Part shown: in pieces, positions 21,176-31,200 of the stretch | How the letters are laid out: each line of letters opens with the position of its first letter | Position numbering within the stretch: position 1 is the stretch's first letter | NCBI GenBank assembly: GCA_026988155.1 | Contig: JALSLW010000075.1 | Coordinates: 1 to 42,555, forward strand | Direction of reading: 5' to 3' | Length of the DNA: 42,555 nucleotides | Source: Methylomonas sp. | Lineage (GTDB): Bacteria > Pseudomonadota > Gammaproteobacteria > Methylococcales > Methylomonadaceae | The notes under the pieces: generated by a model | The model's input: the letters and a program-made list of their open reading frames with translations, nothing else | Databases searched by the model: none | Told to the model about the DNA's origin: nothing | Made by a program: the position numbers and the translations under genes

Positions 21176-21478
21176 AATTATTTTGGGTGTATAAATATTA
21201 TCAGCAGATTTGTCAAAATAGAGACCGACAAAGGGATTGTTAATAATGTGCTGTAAATCAGTGCTGCTTAAGTTTTGTTCTGCAACATAGGTTTCATGTG
21301 TCGCGTTATCAACCAAGATTTTATACCAGGGCTGATTTTTAGAGGGTCTGCTATGAGCAACATTATTGTACCAGTCATCGGTGCCAGAGTATTTGAAATC
21401 AACATCAAAGATAATGCCTCTGTAATCGAACAGTTTGTGCTGAATAATTTGACCGATATAAAAATGCGTTTTTTGCAT
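21167..21478 (-). CDS. hspQ: Heat shock protein HspQ (YccV / hemimethylated DNA-binding domain)
   Basis: HspQ is a small heat-shock protein that in enterobacteria acts as a specificity enhancer for Lon protease and lowers DnaA levels. The 103-residue product has the YccV-domain landmarks FYIGQIIQHKLFDYRGIIFDVD, WYNNVAHSRPSKNQPWYKILVD and TYVAEQNLSS. Length and spacing are typical. It is divergent from ribA. A Lon-family gene lies 0.9 kb away, but it is a different Lon branch, so a functional link is only suggestive. Confidence 0.93.
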   Translation of the reverse strand: MQKTHFYIGQIIQHKLFDYRGIIFDVDFKYSGTDDWYNNVAHSRPSKNQPWYKILVDNATHETYVAEQNLSSTDLQHIINNPFVGLYFDKSADNIYTPKIIKN

Positions 21479-21620
21479 ACTCTATGACATGATTGAAACG
21501 GGTAATACTTAATTAATATAGTAGGTTATTGGCAAACTTCTATTATAAATGCTAATTTCCCTCATAATTATTGAACCCACACTGTCAGGAGGGGTAAAAT
21601 AGCTTTCAATTTAATCGCCA

Positions 21621-22256
21621 ATGACGCATGTGAAACCACAAGTAAAAAATTTAGTTCAAACGCGAATTCCCACAGCACATGGCGAATTTATCCTGCATTA
21701 TTACAGCAACAATATTGATGATAAGGAGCATATAGCCCTTGTAAAAGGTGATGTGGCTAATAAACAGAGCGTTTTGGTTCGTATTCATTCTGAGTGCTTT
21801 ACCGGCGATGTTTTAGGTTCTCGTCGCTGTGACTGCGGTGAACAGCTTGATATGGCATTACAGCTCATAAATGAAGCGGGCAGTGGCGTTTTGCTCTATT
21901 TACGCCAGGAAGGCCGTGGTATTGGGCTATTAAAAAAGCTGCAGGCATATAACCTGCAAGATAAAGGGCTGGATACAGTCGATGCAAATATTCATTTAGG
22001 CCACCTTGCAGATGAGCGGGAGTATGATCTGGCGGCATTAATGCTAAAGGATTTAAAGATAAGTTCCGTTTCACTGCTGACTAACAATCCAGATAAAATT
22101 GACGGGCTAGTCAGTCTGGGGATAAAGGTTGATCGCCGTATTCCCGTGGAGACACATATACATGATGAGAATCAACATTATTTGAAGACCAAGGTTAAAA
22201 AAATGAGCCATTTGCTATCATTCCCTGATGGTGAAAAAAACCGTAGCGAATCTTAG
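21621..22256 (+). CDS. ribA: GTP cyclohydrolase II
   Basis: RibA opens GTP to 2,5-diamino-6-ribosylamino-pyrimidinone 5'-phosphate, the first step of riboflavin synthesis. The 211-residue product carries the zinc cysteines C59, C70 and C72 (CFTGDVLGSRRCDCGEQ, same spacing as E. coli 54/65/67) and the nucleotide site LYLRQEGRGIGLLKKLQAY. It is the stand-alone form, not fused to RibB. ATG 21621 is the only start, since TAA at 21612-21614 closes the frame. The best ribosome-like sequence, AGGAGGGG, lies about 27 bases upstream, too far for normal initiation (see findings). Confidence 0.95.
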   Translation: MTHVKPQVKNLVQTRIPTAHGEFILHYYSNNIDDKEHIALVKGDVANKQSVLVRIHSECFTGDVLGSRRCDCGEQLDMALQLINEAGSGVLLYLRQEGRGIGLLKKLQAYNLQDKGLDTVDANIHLGHLADEREYDLAALMLKDLKISSVSLLTNNPDKIDGLVSLGIKVDRRIPVETHIHDENQHYLKTKVKKMSHLLSFPDGEKNRSES

Positions 22257-22364
22257 CTGCAATCCCATGTGGCAGCCCTTTCATAAATCCGCACTGTATC
22301 GGGCGATCACAAGAACCTGCCCCTACAAAACCTTACATAATACCTTTCATTTTATTGACCACTC

Positions 22365-24767
22365 ATGACCGAGCATCTAGAAGTACCTGCAGAATCCTTA
22401 AAGCTAAATATAGATTTAGACAGTTTGACGATACCTGAAATATCCAGACAATCTGACACCCTGCTAGGGCAGACAAGAGCTCAGTCAGCTCTGGAGTTTG
22501 GTGTGGCCATGAAAACCCCGGGCTACAATATTTTTGTTATGGGAGAGCCCGGAACAGGACGGCTGTCAATGATTACAAATTATTTGACACAGTTTGCAGC
22601 AAAGCAGGAAACCCCGCCGTCCTATGCCTATGTCGATAATTTTGAAAAGCCCCGCGAACCCATTTCAGTTCAATTGCCCGCTGGGCAGGGGGAGGCCTTT
22701 ACTAAGGATATAGAGCAGCTGATAGATGATCTATTGGCTACCTTCCCGTCTACGTTTGAAAGTCCAGCCTATCAGCAGAAAAAAACTGCGATAGAGCGTC
22801 GCTTTAATCAGCGATACAAAGTGGCAATTGATTTGGTTGATAAAAAAGCTGAGGAAATGAATGTTGCTCTCTACAGAGATAACGATACCATTACATTTCT
22901 GCCGATCAGAGACAATAAAACGCTGGATGACGATCAATTCGCCCAGCTATCGCAGACTGAAAGAGAAGCTTTTCACGATCATACCGAAGAGCTTGAGGTT
23001 TTTTTGGGGGATGAACTGCTTGAATTGCCTCAATGGCGAAGAGCGATGGTTGATGAAACAAAACAGCTGGATAATGACACCATCGGTTTAGCTATCGCCC
23101 CGCTGTTTGATGAGCTAAACCGAAAATATCAAAATACAGATGATGTTATAAGCTATCTGGCCGAGTTTAAAAAGGATATAGTAGAAACCATTACTGATTA
23201 TTTAATGCCAGCCCGCATTCAGGAAGTAAAAGATATTACAACCAAGCGCCTGATATTGACCGAACAGTATCAGCCTAATATTCTGGTTGACTATCAGCAG
23301 GAAAACGGTGCACCTGTTATCTACGAATCACACCCCACCTATCAGAATCTATTTGGACGCATTGAATACATGAGCGACCAAGGGGCTTTGATCACAACCT
23401 ATCGAAGAATTTGTTCCGGATCTTTGCATAAAGCCAATGGAGGCTATTTAATCCTGGATGCAGAAAAAATACTGACCTACCCCTTTGTTTGGGAAGGTTT
23501 AAAGCGTGCATTAAAAGCTGGAAAAATAGAAATAGAATCGCCTTATTCTGAGTATGGGGTTAATACCATTACCTTAAAGCCAGAAGTTATACCGCTTAGT
23601 GTTAAGGTAATCCTGGTCGGTTCCCGTGATATTTATTATCTGCTGGAAGATATGGATAGTGAATTTAACGAAATGTTTCGCGTGCTGTCAGACTTTGGAA
23701 ATCATATAGCACTGACACAGAACACAATCGAGCAGTTTATTGCATTAATGGTTAAACAGGCATCAGATTCGGGAGCCCTGCCCTTAACAAAAACGGCTAT
23801 TGTACGGCTGATAGAGCATAGTTGCAGACTTTCCGAAAATCAGCACCGATTATCTGCCCGTATCAACGATTCTTTAGAAATTATTGGAGAAGCTAATCTT
23901 TTTTGTGCAGGGAGCGGAGGGACAGAGATTGACCAGGAACAGATTGAACTGGCCTTATCTGCCAAGGAATCACGCAGTGGGCGAATTGCTGAAGAAATCC
24001 TGGAAGAAATGACTAATGGTACAATTTTAATTGATACTGCAGGCGAAGCAATAGGCAGGGTTAATGGCTTAACCGTTATGGAAGTCGGTGGCAGCAGTTT
24101 TGGAGCACCTGCAAGAATTACCACAACAGTCTATCCCGGTTCCCGAGGCATAGTCGATATAGAAAGAGAAGCCGAACTGGGCCAGGCTATTCATTCTAAA
24201 GGCGTGATGATTCTGACGGGCTATTTAGGACATTGCTATGCACAGCAGTTCCCGTTAGCCATTTCAGCCAGTATCGCCCTGGAGCAGTCCTACGGATACG
24301 TAGACGGAGATAGTGCGTCTTTAGCCGAATTGTGCTGCCTAATATCAGCATTAACCAGCACACCGATTAAACAGGGGTTTGCGATAACCGGATCAATCAA
24401 TCAATATGGCGAAGTACAGGCGATAGGCGGAGTCAATGAAAAAATTGAAGGGTTCTTTAAACTGTGCAAGGCAAGAGGGTTAAATGGCGACCATGGAACC
24501 ATTATCCCCGTATCAAATAAATGCAATCTTATGTTAAAGCAAGAGGTCGTTGACGCGGTTAAGCAAGGCCTATTTACTATTTATGCTGTATCAAATGTAA
24601 ACGAAACATTAGAGCTATTAATGGGAAAAACAGCCGGGATAATGAATGCTGAAGGGCAATACCCGGAAGGAAGCATTAACTTCAATGTTGTTTCCAGACT
24701 AAAAGAAATCTCAGACCTGGCTCATGACGGCGAAGATCACGAAGATGATGGTAAAGATAAAGAATGA
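22365..24767 (+). CDS. Lon-family ATP-dependent protease (YcbZ/LonB-like)
   Basis: The 800-residue protein belongs to the Lon branch with an AAA_32-type N-terminal part, not the classical LonA. The Walker A region is GEPGTGRLSM (60-69), with arginine R66 where lysine is usual. A long helical insertion follows (about 90-300), then a C-terminal Lon proteolytic domain. The catalytic dyad is S650 (DGDSAS) and K693 (GGVNEKIEG); the 43-residue spacing equals that of E. coli Lon (S679/K722). The C-terminal tail is acidic. E. coli YcbZ shares this architecture. Substrates are unknown. It is preceded by ribA after 108 bases, without a clear terminator. Confidence 0.9.
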   Translation: MTEHLEVPAESLKLNIDLDSLTIPEISRQSDTLLGQTRAQSALEFGVAMKTPGYNIFVMGEPGTGRLSMITNYLTQFAAKQETPPSYAYVDNFEKPREPISVQLPAGQGEAFTKDIEQLIDDLLATFPSTFESPAYQQKKTAIERRFNQRYKVAIDLVDKKAEEMNVALYRDNDTITFLPIRDNKTLDDDQFAQLSQTEREAFHDHTEELEVFLGDELLELPQWRRAMVDETKQLDNDTIGLAIAPLFDELNRKYQNTDDVISYLAEFKKDIVETITDYLMPARIQEVKDITTKRLILTEQYQPNILVDYQQENGAPVIYESHPTYQNLFGRIEYMSDQGALITTYRRICSGSLHKANGGYLILDAEKILTYPFVWEGLKRALKAGKIEIESPYSEYGVNTITLKPEVIPLSVKVILVGSRDIYYLLEDMDSEFNEMFRVLSDFGNHIALTQNTIEQFIALMVKQASDSGALPLTKTAIVRLIEHSCRLSENQHRLSARINDSLEIIGEANLFCAGSGGTEIDQEQIELALSAKESRSGRIAEEILEEMTNGTILIDTAGEAIGRVNGLTVMEVGGSSFGAPARITTTVYPGSRGIVDIEREAELGQAIHSKGVMILTGYLGHCYAQQFPLAISASIALEQSYGYVDGDSASLAELCCLISALTSTPIKQGFAITGSINQYGEVQAIGGVNEKIEGFFKLCKARGLNGDHGTIIPVSNKCNLMLKQEVVDAVKQGLFTIYAVSNVNETLELLMGKTAGIMNAEGQYPEGSINFNVVSRLKEISDLAHDGEDHEDDGKDKE

Positions 24768-24827
24768 CGAACATTAAACGTAAAGCATGTATGATAAAAC
24801 TCTAGTCTATGATAGAGAGGTAGTCTT

Positions 24828-25172
24828 ATGCGTTGGTTTTTAGCTTTAAATTTCACACTTATTTCAGCCGTTTCTTTTGCTGATGCAGAGCAGAATGCTG
24901 ATTTTGCCGCAGTTCCTGAGCCTCCCGAACTGCCAATGCCCGTACAAAGCGGTGAAACATTGGAACCCGATATAACGATTATTCGTAAAGGCGATAAAAC
25001 CGTTCAGGAATACCGTAAAAATGGCCAGCTCTACATGGTCAAAATTATCCCCGCAGCCGGTCCGTCCTATTATTATATAGATACCGACGGCGATGGAAAT
25101 ATGGATGTGAGAGGAAGTGATCTGGATAAAGGAACAAATATCAATCAATGGAAATTGTTTGAATGGGATTAA
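24828..25172 (+). CDS. DUF2782 family periplasmic protein
   Basis: The 114-residue product has a Sec signal (residues 1-18, cleavage near SFA-DAEQ), a proline-rich spacer (EPPELPMPVQSGE) and the DUF2782 core with VQEYRKNGQLYMVKIIP, SYYYIDTDGDGNMDVR and NINQWKLFEWD. The DTDGDGN segment resembles a calcium-binding loop. The family is common in gamma- and betaproteobacteria and has no assigned role. GAGAGGT precedes ATG 24828. Confidence 0.85.
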   Translation: MRWFLALNFTLISAVSFADAEQNADFAAVPEPPELPMPVQSGETLEPDITIIRKGDKTVQEYRKNGQLYMVKIIPAAGPSYYYIDTDGDGNMDVRGSDLDKGTNINQWKLFEWD

Positions 25173-25231
25173 AGGTACCTTCTGTTCTGGAAATTCTTTT
25201 TTAATTGGATTGTTAGGGATAAAATTTAAAA

Positions 25232-25266
25232 ATCGCCATTCCCGACAAGAGGCTTCGGGAATGGCG
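25232..25266. repeat. Perfect 12-bp palindrome, REP-like
   Basis: CGCCATTCCCGA pairs with TCGGGAATGGCG across a 9-11-base loop. There is no T-run on the plus side; AAAAAT precedes it, so leftward termination is possible. The arms resemble the CATTCCCG-type dispersed palindromes found in many proteobacterial genomes. A half-copy (GGGAATGGCGA) occurs at 21130-21140. Confidence 0.6.
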
Positions 25267-25430
25267 AGCTAAAGTTTGGCTCATCAAACCAAACTATAAT
25301 GGAATACTAGTTTAACGCGACTTGCTTGCAACAGGGTGAAAACCTTTTCATATTGGAGAAGGCTGAATCTTTACTTTTTCTACGGTTTCAATAACAATTG
25401 ATCCTTCTGTAAAAAAGACTGATAAATATC

Positions 25431-26084
25431 ATGCTTAAGTTTTTGCCTGGGATTATTCTTATACAGCTTGTGACTGGCGGTCTGGTGCTGACGGCATTCA
25501 ATTGGTCACAGGACTTTCAATTAATCATAGTGCTTGTGGCTATTGCTTTAATTAGTGCTGTTTTGACTGCCTTCTGGTTTTCTTCCATTGCCCGCAACCT
25601 GTTTCACAGTGAGCAGACTTTTATGATGGAACGCCATGCCCATGATCGAGAAAAAATTTTGAAGGAAGCCGAGCTGGAAAAAGCCACTGTTCTAAATGAA
25701 AAGTCACAGATGCAGGATCAGCATGCACGGGAACGTGAGAGCATTTTGCTAGATGCAGAACGCGATAAGGCAAAGACTGTTTCAGAAAGCTACAGGAAAA
25801 TTGAAAAAGAAACCAGAAAAGCCCACAATAGGGCTAATCTAAAAGTGGGAATGGCTTTCGCTGTAGCAGCAGGCGCTGGGGGACTGTTTATCTTTAGCCA
25901 GTTAATCACTGTAGGCGTTATGGTTCTAGTTGCTTCTGGTAGCGGGCTAAGCGGGTATTTGATGCGGGCCAGACAAGACCGCCTGTCTCGAAATAAGCAA
26001 TTGGCTCTTATTGAAACAGACATGGATAAGAGTCCGCCCATAGACGCCTCAAAACTGAAGCTTTTACAGAAAGACAGGAAATAG
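25431..26084 (+). CDS. Four-helix membrane protein with central coiled coil, function unknown
   Basis: I do not recognise a named family. The 217 residues show two N-terminal membrane helices (about 5-22 and 29-50), a highly charged coiled coil (about 58-136), and two more helices (about 138-157 and 160-178). A charged tail follows. The coil contains an internal duplication with a 29-residue period: HAHDREKILKEAELEKATV (from 69) and HARERESILLDAERDKAKTV (from 98). The overall layout recalls membrane-bound scaffold proteins. The stop codon lies two bases before the rhomboid protease gene, so the two are almost certainly co-translated. Confidence 0.75.
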   Translation: MLKFLPGIILIQLVTGGLVLTAFNWSQDFQLIIVLVAIALISAVLTAFWFSSIARNLFHSEQTFMMERHAHDREKILKEAELEKATVLNEKSQMQDQHARERESILLDAERDKAKTVSESYRKIEKETRKAHNRANLKVGMAFAVAAGAGGLFIFSQLITVGVMVLVASGSGLSGYLMRARQDRLSRNKQLALIETDMDKSPPIDASKLKLLQKDRK

Positions 26085-26086
26085 CG

Positions 26087-26779
26087 ATGATTCCCATTCA
26101 TGATGACAACCCCACCAATATCAGCCCTTACGTCACCTATCTCTTGATCATATGCTGTATTCTTGTATTTATCTGGGAGCTGTCATTAGCAGGACAGCTG
26201 CAGGGTGCGTTTTATAGTCTGGGTGTCATACCTGCTGTTTTAATTGGAGATGGACAGCTTCCTCCTCAGTTTGCACTTGTACCTGCCTGGCTAAGTATTT
26301 TTACCTCAATGTTTATGCATGGCGGCTGGATGCATTTGCTCGGCAATGTACTCTACTTGTGGGTTTTTGGGAATAATATTGAGGATGCTATGGGGCATGG
26401 TAAGTTCATCCTCTTTTATTTGCTTTGCGGTATAGCTGCAGTTTTTGCCCAGGCAATTCCCGATCCAAATTCAGTGGTCCCTATGATTGGGGCAAGCGGG
26501 GCAATTTCGGGCGTTTTGGGTGCCTATCTATTGCTTTACCCACATGCAAAAGTACTGATTGCTATTCCCCTGGGGATAGTTTTTTATACGACCCGAGTGC
26601 CGGCGGTTTTTGTGCTGCTTTTTTGGTTTGGAATGCAGATAGTCAGCTCTTCTGTAACTGAAGATCAGCAAGGCGGTGTGGCTTTTGGCGCACATGTTGG
26701 CGGGTTTCTGACAGGAATGCTGTTAGTTCCTTTTTTTAGAAATAGCGGGCATCCATTGCATTATTTTTGGCGACGGTGA
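26087..26779 (+). CDS. Rhomboid family intramembrane serine protease
   Basis: Rhomboids cleave membrane proteins within the bilayer. The 230-residue product has six membrane helices, the oxyanion-region motif HGGWMHLLGN (N87), the catalytic serine S138 in GASGAISG and the catalytic histidine H203 in AHVGGFLTG. The L1 loop carries the expected WMH-type residues. This is the form widespread in bacteria with an N-terminal loop after helix 1, not E. coli GlpG, since no cytosolic domain is present. It follows the coiled-coil membrane protein by 2 bases; that protein is a candidate substrate or partner by position only. Confidence 0.93.
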   Translation: MIPIHDDNPTNISPYVTYLLIICCILVFIWELSLAGQLQGAFYSLGVIPAVLIGDGQLPPQFALVPAWLSIFTSMFMHGGWMHLLGNVLYLWVFGNNIEDAMGHGKFILFYLLCGIAAVFAQAIPDPNSVVPMIGASGAISGVLGAYLLLYPHAKVLIAIPLGIVFYTTRVPAVFVLLFWFGMQIVSSSVTEDQQGGVAFGAHVGGFLTGMLLVPFFRNSGHPLHYFWRR

Positions 26780-26877
26780 TTAAAATATAGCCTGCAAATA
26801 AGCTTTATCTAATATTATGCTTTAAGTATCTGTTATTGTCGGATATTATTAAGCTCTTTCTCTTTCCGGACATTCAA

Positions 26878-28251
26878 ATGGATTCAGCCTGGTTCACCCA
26901 GCGAAAAGCGCTGCCGCTAATGGTTATCGCCTGCATATTGCTTGCTGTAGTTATTGTAAAAACCCGCCCTTCTATGCAGCATGAAGCTAGGGAAGAGTTT
27001 ATCAGTACCGCCAAGGTAATAAATGTTAATCAATACTCCGTCAAACCCGCCATTAAAGGCTTTGGAGTTGTAAAACCGGATATTTTGTTTGAAGCTAAAT
27101 CCGAAGTGCCTGGAAAAATAATTTTCCTGCATCCGCAATTAAAAGATGGTGCCGTTTTCCCTAAAGATACGGTAGTAATACGCATTGAAGAAGAGGACTA
27201 TCAGTCTTCTTTAAAACAGGCTCAAGCTAGTTCAAGCTATAACCTTGCCAAGCTAAAAGAGATTAAAGTCAACATTCAGAATACTCGTGTTGAGCTGAAA
27301 CTGGCTAAAGCCAAATTGAAATTGGCGAAAAAGGAATACAGCCGAATGAAAGCGCTGTTAAAAAAAAACCTGGTTTCACAGTCTAATGCAGATGCCAAAC
27401 AGTCTGATGCATTAAGGCTGGAACAGGAAGTATTATCGCTTACCAGTCGGCTAAAAACGCTGCCGCAGCAGCAGCGCAGCCTAGAAGCCAATCTGGCCAG
27501 TACAAAAGCGGCTTCATCCAGTCAACGCAGGAACCTGGAACGGACAACAGTCACGCTGCCATTTAATGCCAGAATTTCTAAACTGTATGTTGAAAATAAT
27601 CAATACGTTACTCAGGGCAGTTTATTGTTTAGCGCTCAGACCACTGATAAAGTATTAATTAATGCACAATTTCCTTTATTGCAATTCCGTACTTTGGCTA
27701 AAGACTTTCAGGTTGAACAGGACTTAATCAGGCGGGCCTTTCAAAGCGGTTTTTCCAGTGAATTGTTTACTGACTTAGGCTTGTCTGCCAAAGTCAGGCT
27801 CAGTGAAAATCTCAATGCCAACTGGCAAGCTAAAGTTGAGCGTATCAGCAGCTCAATTGATCCAAAAACTCGAACACTCGGTTTGTTTGTTAGTGTCGAT
27901 AAGCCTAATGCCCAGATAATTCCTGGCAGCAAACCGCCACTGCTGGAGGGCATGTATACAGAAATCACTATAAAAGGTAACGCCAAGCAATTCTTTATTA
28001 TTCCTCGGGATGCAATACATGAAGGCGAGCTATTTATTGTCAATAAAGACAATAAACTTGAACGCAGACTCCTAAAGCCCAGTTTACTGCAAGGCAAGAT
28101 GGCATTATTTGAAGAAGGGTTAAGTGTGGGGGAAAATATTGTTGTTTCTGACCTATTTCCAGCTATCCCGGGCATGTCAATAATTCTGACAGAAGATAAG
28201 CGCACTGAACAGGCTATTATAGACTGGGTTAAGCAGGAGGCTAAGCCGTGA
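26878..28251 (+). CDS. RND efflux periplasmic adaptor (HlyD/AcrA-type membrane fusion protein)
   Basis: The 457-residue product has an N-terminal membrane anchor (about residues 11-27) and a split lipoyl domain. A helical hairpin coiled coil (about 100-215) is followed by a beta-barrel and a membrane-proximal domain (IPRDAIHEGELFIV, EEGLSVGENIVVSDL). I chose ATG 26878 over TTG 26836 because the family starts with a short cytosolic segment before the anchor. Its stop overlaps the permease start by 3 bases. Such pairs export drugs or metabolites with an outer-membrane channel, which is not encoded here. Confidence 0.92.
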   Translation: MDSAWFTQRKALPLMVIACILLAVVIVKTRPSMQHEAREEFISTAKVINVNQYSVKPAIKGFGVVKPDILFEAKSEVPGKIIFLHPQLKDGAVFPKDTVVIRIEEEDYQSSLKQAQASSSYNLAKLKEIKVNIQNTRVELKLAKAKLKLAKKEYSRMKALLKKNLVSQSNADAKQSDALRLEQEVLSLTSRLKTLPQQQRSLEANLASTKAASSSQRRNLERTTVTLPFNARISKLYVENNQYVTQGSLLFSAQTTDKVLINAQFPLLQFRTLAKDFQVEQDLIRRAFQSGFSSELFTDLGLSAKVRLSENLNANWQAKVERISSSIDPKTRTLGLFVSVDKPNAQIIPGSKPPLLEGMYTEITIKGNAKQFFIIPRDAIHEGELFIVNKDNKLERRLLKPSLLQGKMALFEEGLSVGENIVVSDLFPAIPGMSIILTEDKRTEQAIIDWVKQEAKP

Positions 28252-31200
28252 TTCGCTTTTTTACGCTACACCCAACAGCCGCGAATCTATTAATGCTGTT
28301 TCTAATGTTTATTGGTTTTGTCACCTTGCCTACTTTGAAACGGGAAACCTTGCCAGAAATAAAGAAATATGAAGTTGAAATTAAAATCGTCTATCCAGGT
28401 GCCACCCCGAATGATATTGAAGAAAAAATCTGTCTGCCTCTGGAAGATGCCATTGAAGGCATAAGCTTTTTAGAAGAAGTCAGCTGTCAAGCCCATAATT
28501 CCTATGCTGTTGCCATTGTCAAGATGTTTGAGGCGGGTGATTTTCTGATCTTTATGGATGATATTAACAGTGCAATTGATGAAATTGACAGCTTTCCTTC
28601 TGATTCTGAAGAACCCGTTATCAGCGAAGTGGGACGGACTCAGGATGTGGTGACAGTTGCTTTGACAGCTAATATTAAGCATCAGGAATTAAAAGACCTA
28701 GCTGAACAGATTAAATCTAAAATGCTGCTCGACCCAGGCATTCCTTTGGTAACTATTGAAGGGTTCGCCAAACGTCAGTTTCAAATTCAAATATCGCAGG
28801 CTAATTTACGCCAATATGGTGTCAGTCTTCAAGATATTGCAATGATTATTGGCCGTCAGGATATAGATTTGCCTGCTGGAGAAATTAACACGGCATCCAG
28901 AGATTATCAGATTCGCTTTAATGATGAGGCCCGTTCGGTTGAAGAGCTGGGCGAACTGGTGGTACTTACTAGTCAGCAAGGCACTGAAATTCGCTTATCA
29001 GATATAGCCGCCATTGTTGACCAGTTTGATGAAACCTCAGATAACATTGTTTTTAATGGCAAGCCGGCAGCGTTTTTAAAAGTCAGAAAAAATTCACGTG
29101 ATGACAGCTTAAAAATACTGGAAGCGGTGGAGCTGTTTATAGAAAAACAGCGTCAATTGCTGCCTGCTGAAGTAGGTTTCGATTTAACTCAAGACTTCAC
29201 CAGCGGCATAAAAGACCGTATTCAACTGCTGATAAGCAATGCCTGGCAGGGATTAATCCTGGTGTTTGGCGTGATGTGGCTATTTTTTGGCGGGCGATAC
29301 GCTTTTTGGGTGGTAATGGGCCTGCCAGTTTCTTTTCTGGCGAGTACCTGGCTACTGGCGCAATGGGGCGTCAGCATTAATATGCTGTCAATGGTTGCTC
29401 TGCTATTGGCTTTGGGTATTTTAATGGATGATGCCATTGTTATCAGCGAAAGCATCGGTCATCAAATCAGTCTGGGAAAATCACCGGTTGATGCCGCAAT
29501 TGACGGCACACAAGCTGTTGCCCGTGGCGTTATATCATCCTTTATTACTACGCTATGTATTTTTGTGGGACTGCTTTTTCTCAGTGGCGATATAGGGCAA
29601 AATTTAAGAAACATTCCTTTGGTATTAATTTCTGTTATCAGCGTTTCATTGGTGGAGGCTTTTTTGATTTTGCCCCATCATTTAAAGCACTCATTGGAAA
29701 AAGCGGGGGATGAATCTGTCTCCATTGTCAGAGAAAAATTCACCCTGTATTTTAATAAATTGCATGAACATATCCATGGCTGGGTGGCATTATTGATTCG
29801 GTTTCGCTATGCCTTTATCGGGTCTGTTATCGGCTTATTGTTTTTATCTGTCAGTCTTTTAGTCTCTGGCATTGTTAAGTTTTCAGCCTTCCCTGATATT
29901 GAGGGTGATATCTTACAGGCCAGAATTTTAATGCCAGTGGGCAGTTCTCTGGCAGCCACTGAACAGACAGTCAAACGGCTTAATAAAAGCTTAAATCAGC
30001 TAAACCAAAACTATAGAGAAAAATATGGCGAAGATCTGGTTCATGCCGTTACCCTCAGCTATGGCATGAATGCCGATGCCTTTGAAACAGGTGCGCATGT
30101 GGCGACCGTCAGTGCGGATTTGCTAACCTCTGAATTACGTGAACTGTCAATTAATGAAATTGCTGAGCAGTGGCGTAAAAATACTGGAGAAATACCTGAG
30201 GCACTGACTATTTCTATCAAAGAGCCCATCATTGGCCCGGCAGGGCGAGCCATTTATATACAACTGCAAGGCGAAGATTTAAAACAGCTGTCCAATGCCT
30301 CACACCAAATGCAAAACTGGCTTCAGGGCTATCCTGGCGTGAGCAATTTAATGGATGATTTAAGACCTGGGAAACCAGAATTTACCTTGCACTTAAAACA
30401 AGGTGCATATGCACTTGGCTTAGATGCAAGCACGATAGCCGTACAATTGCGAGCAGCCTATCAAGGTATAGAAATACTGGAAACCAGCGTAGGTCTGGAA
30501 ACCTTTGAAGTGGTGGTGATTTTAGACGAACAGTCCAGAGATGAACTGGATGATTTTGATTATTTCCCCATTATTCATCCTGAGACAGGCCAGGTTATCC
30601 CTTTATCAAATGTGGCTGAAATAATCTCCAGCCGAGACTATTCGCATATACAGAGAATCAATGGCCAGCGCACTGTCACTATTTATGGCGATATAGATGC
30701 AGAAATTAACAATACCCAGGCCATTCTGCAAGACCTGCAAAAACAGTATTTACCCGACTTTAAAACCCGCTACCCAGAAATCAATGTTGTGTTTGAAGGG
30801 GAAATAAAAGAAGGCAATTTAACTCGAAACTCCATGCGCAAAAGCATGCTATTCGGTTTGGCCGGCATTTTTATTCTGCTCAGCCTGCAATTTAGATCTT
30901 ACACAGAACCCTTAATCGTCATGATGAATATTCCGCTGGCATTGATTGGCGTTATTTGGGGACACTTACTGATGGGACATGATATTACCATGCCCTCTTT
31001 GCTGGGTTTTGTCTCTTTGGCAGGGATTGTAGTGAATGATTCGATTTTACTGGTAGAATTTGTTAAAAAGCATAACAGAGAAGGGATGGTGCCGCACGAG
31101 TCAGCTGCCAAAGCCAGTTATGAACGCTTTAGAGCCGTGTTTTTAACCTCGCTGACCACTATGGCCGGATTGACACCGCTGTTATTTGAACAAAGCCCGC

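Noticed and set aside
21586-21620. FMN riboswitch before ribA
   Set aside because: The leader is short and lacks the conserved AGGGCA-type segments of the RFN element.
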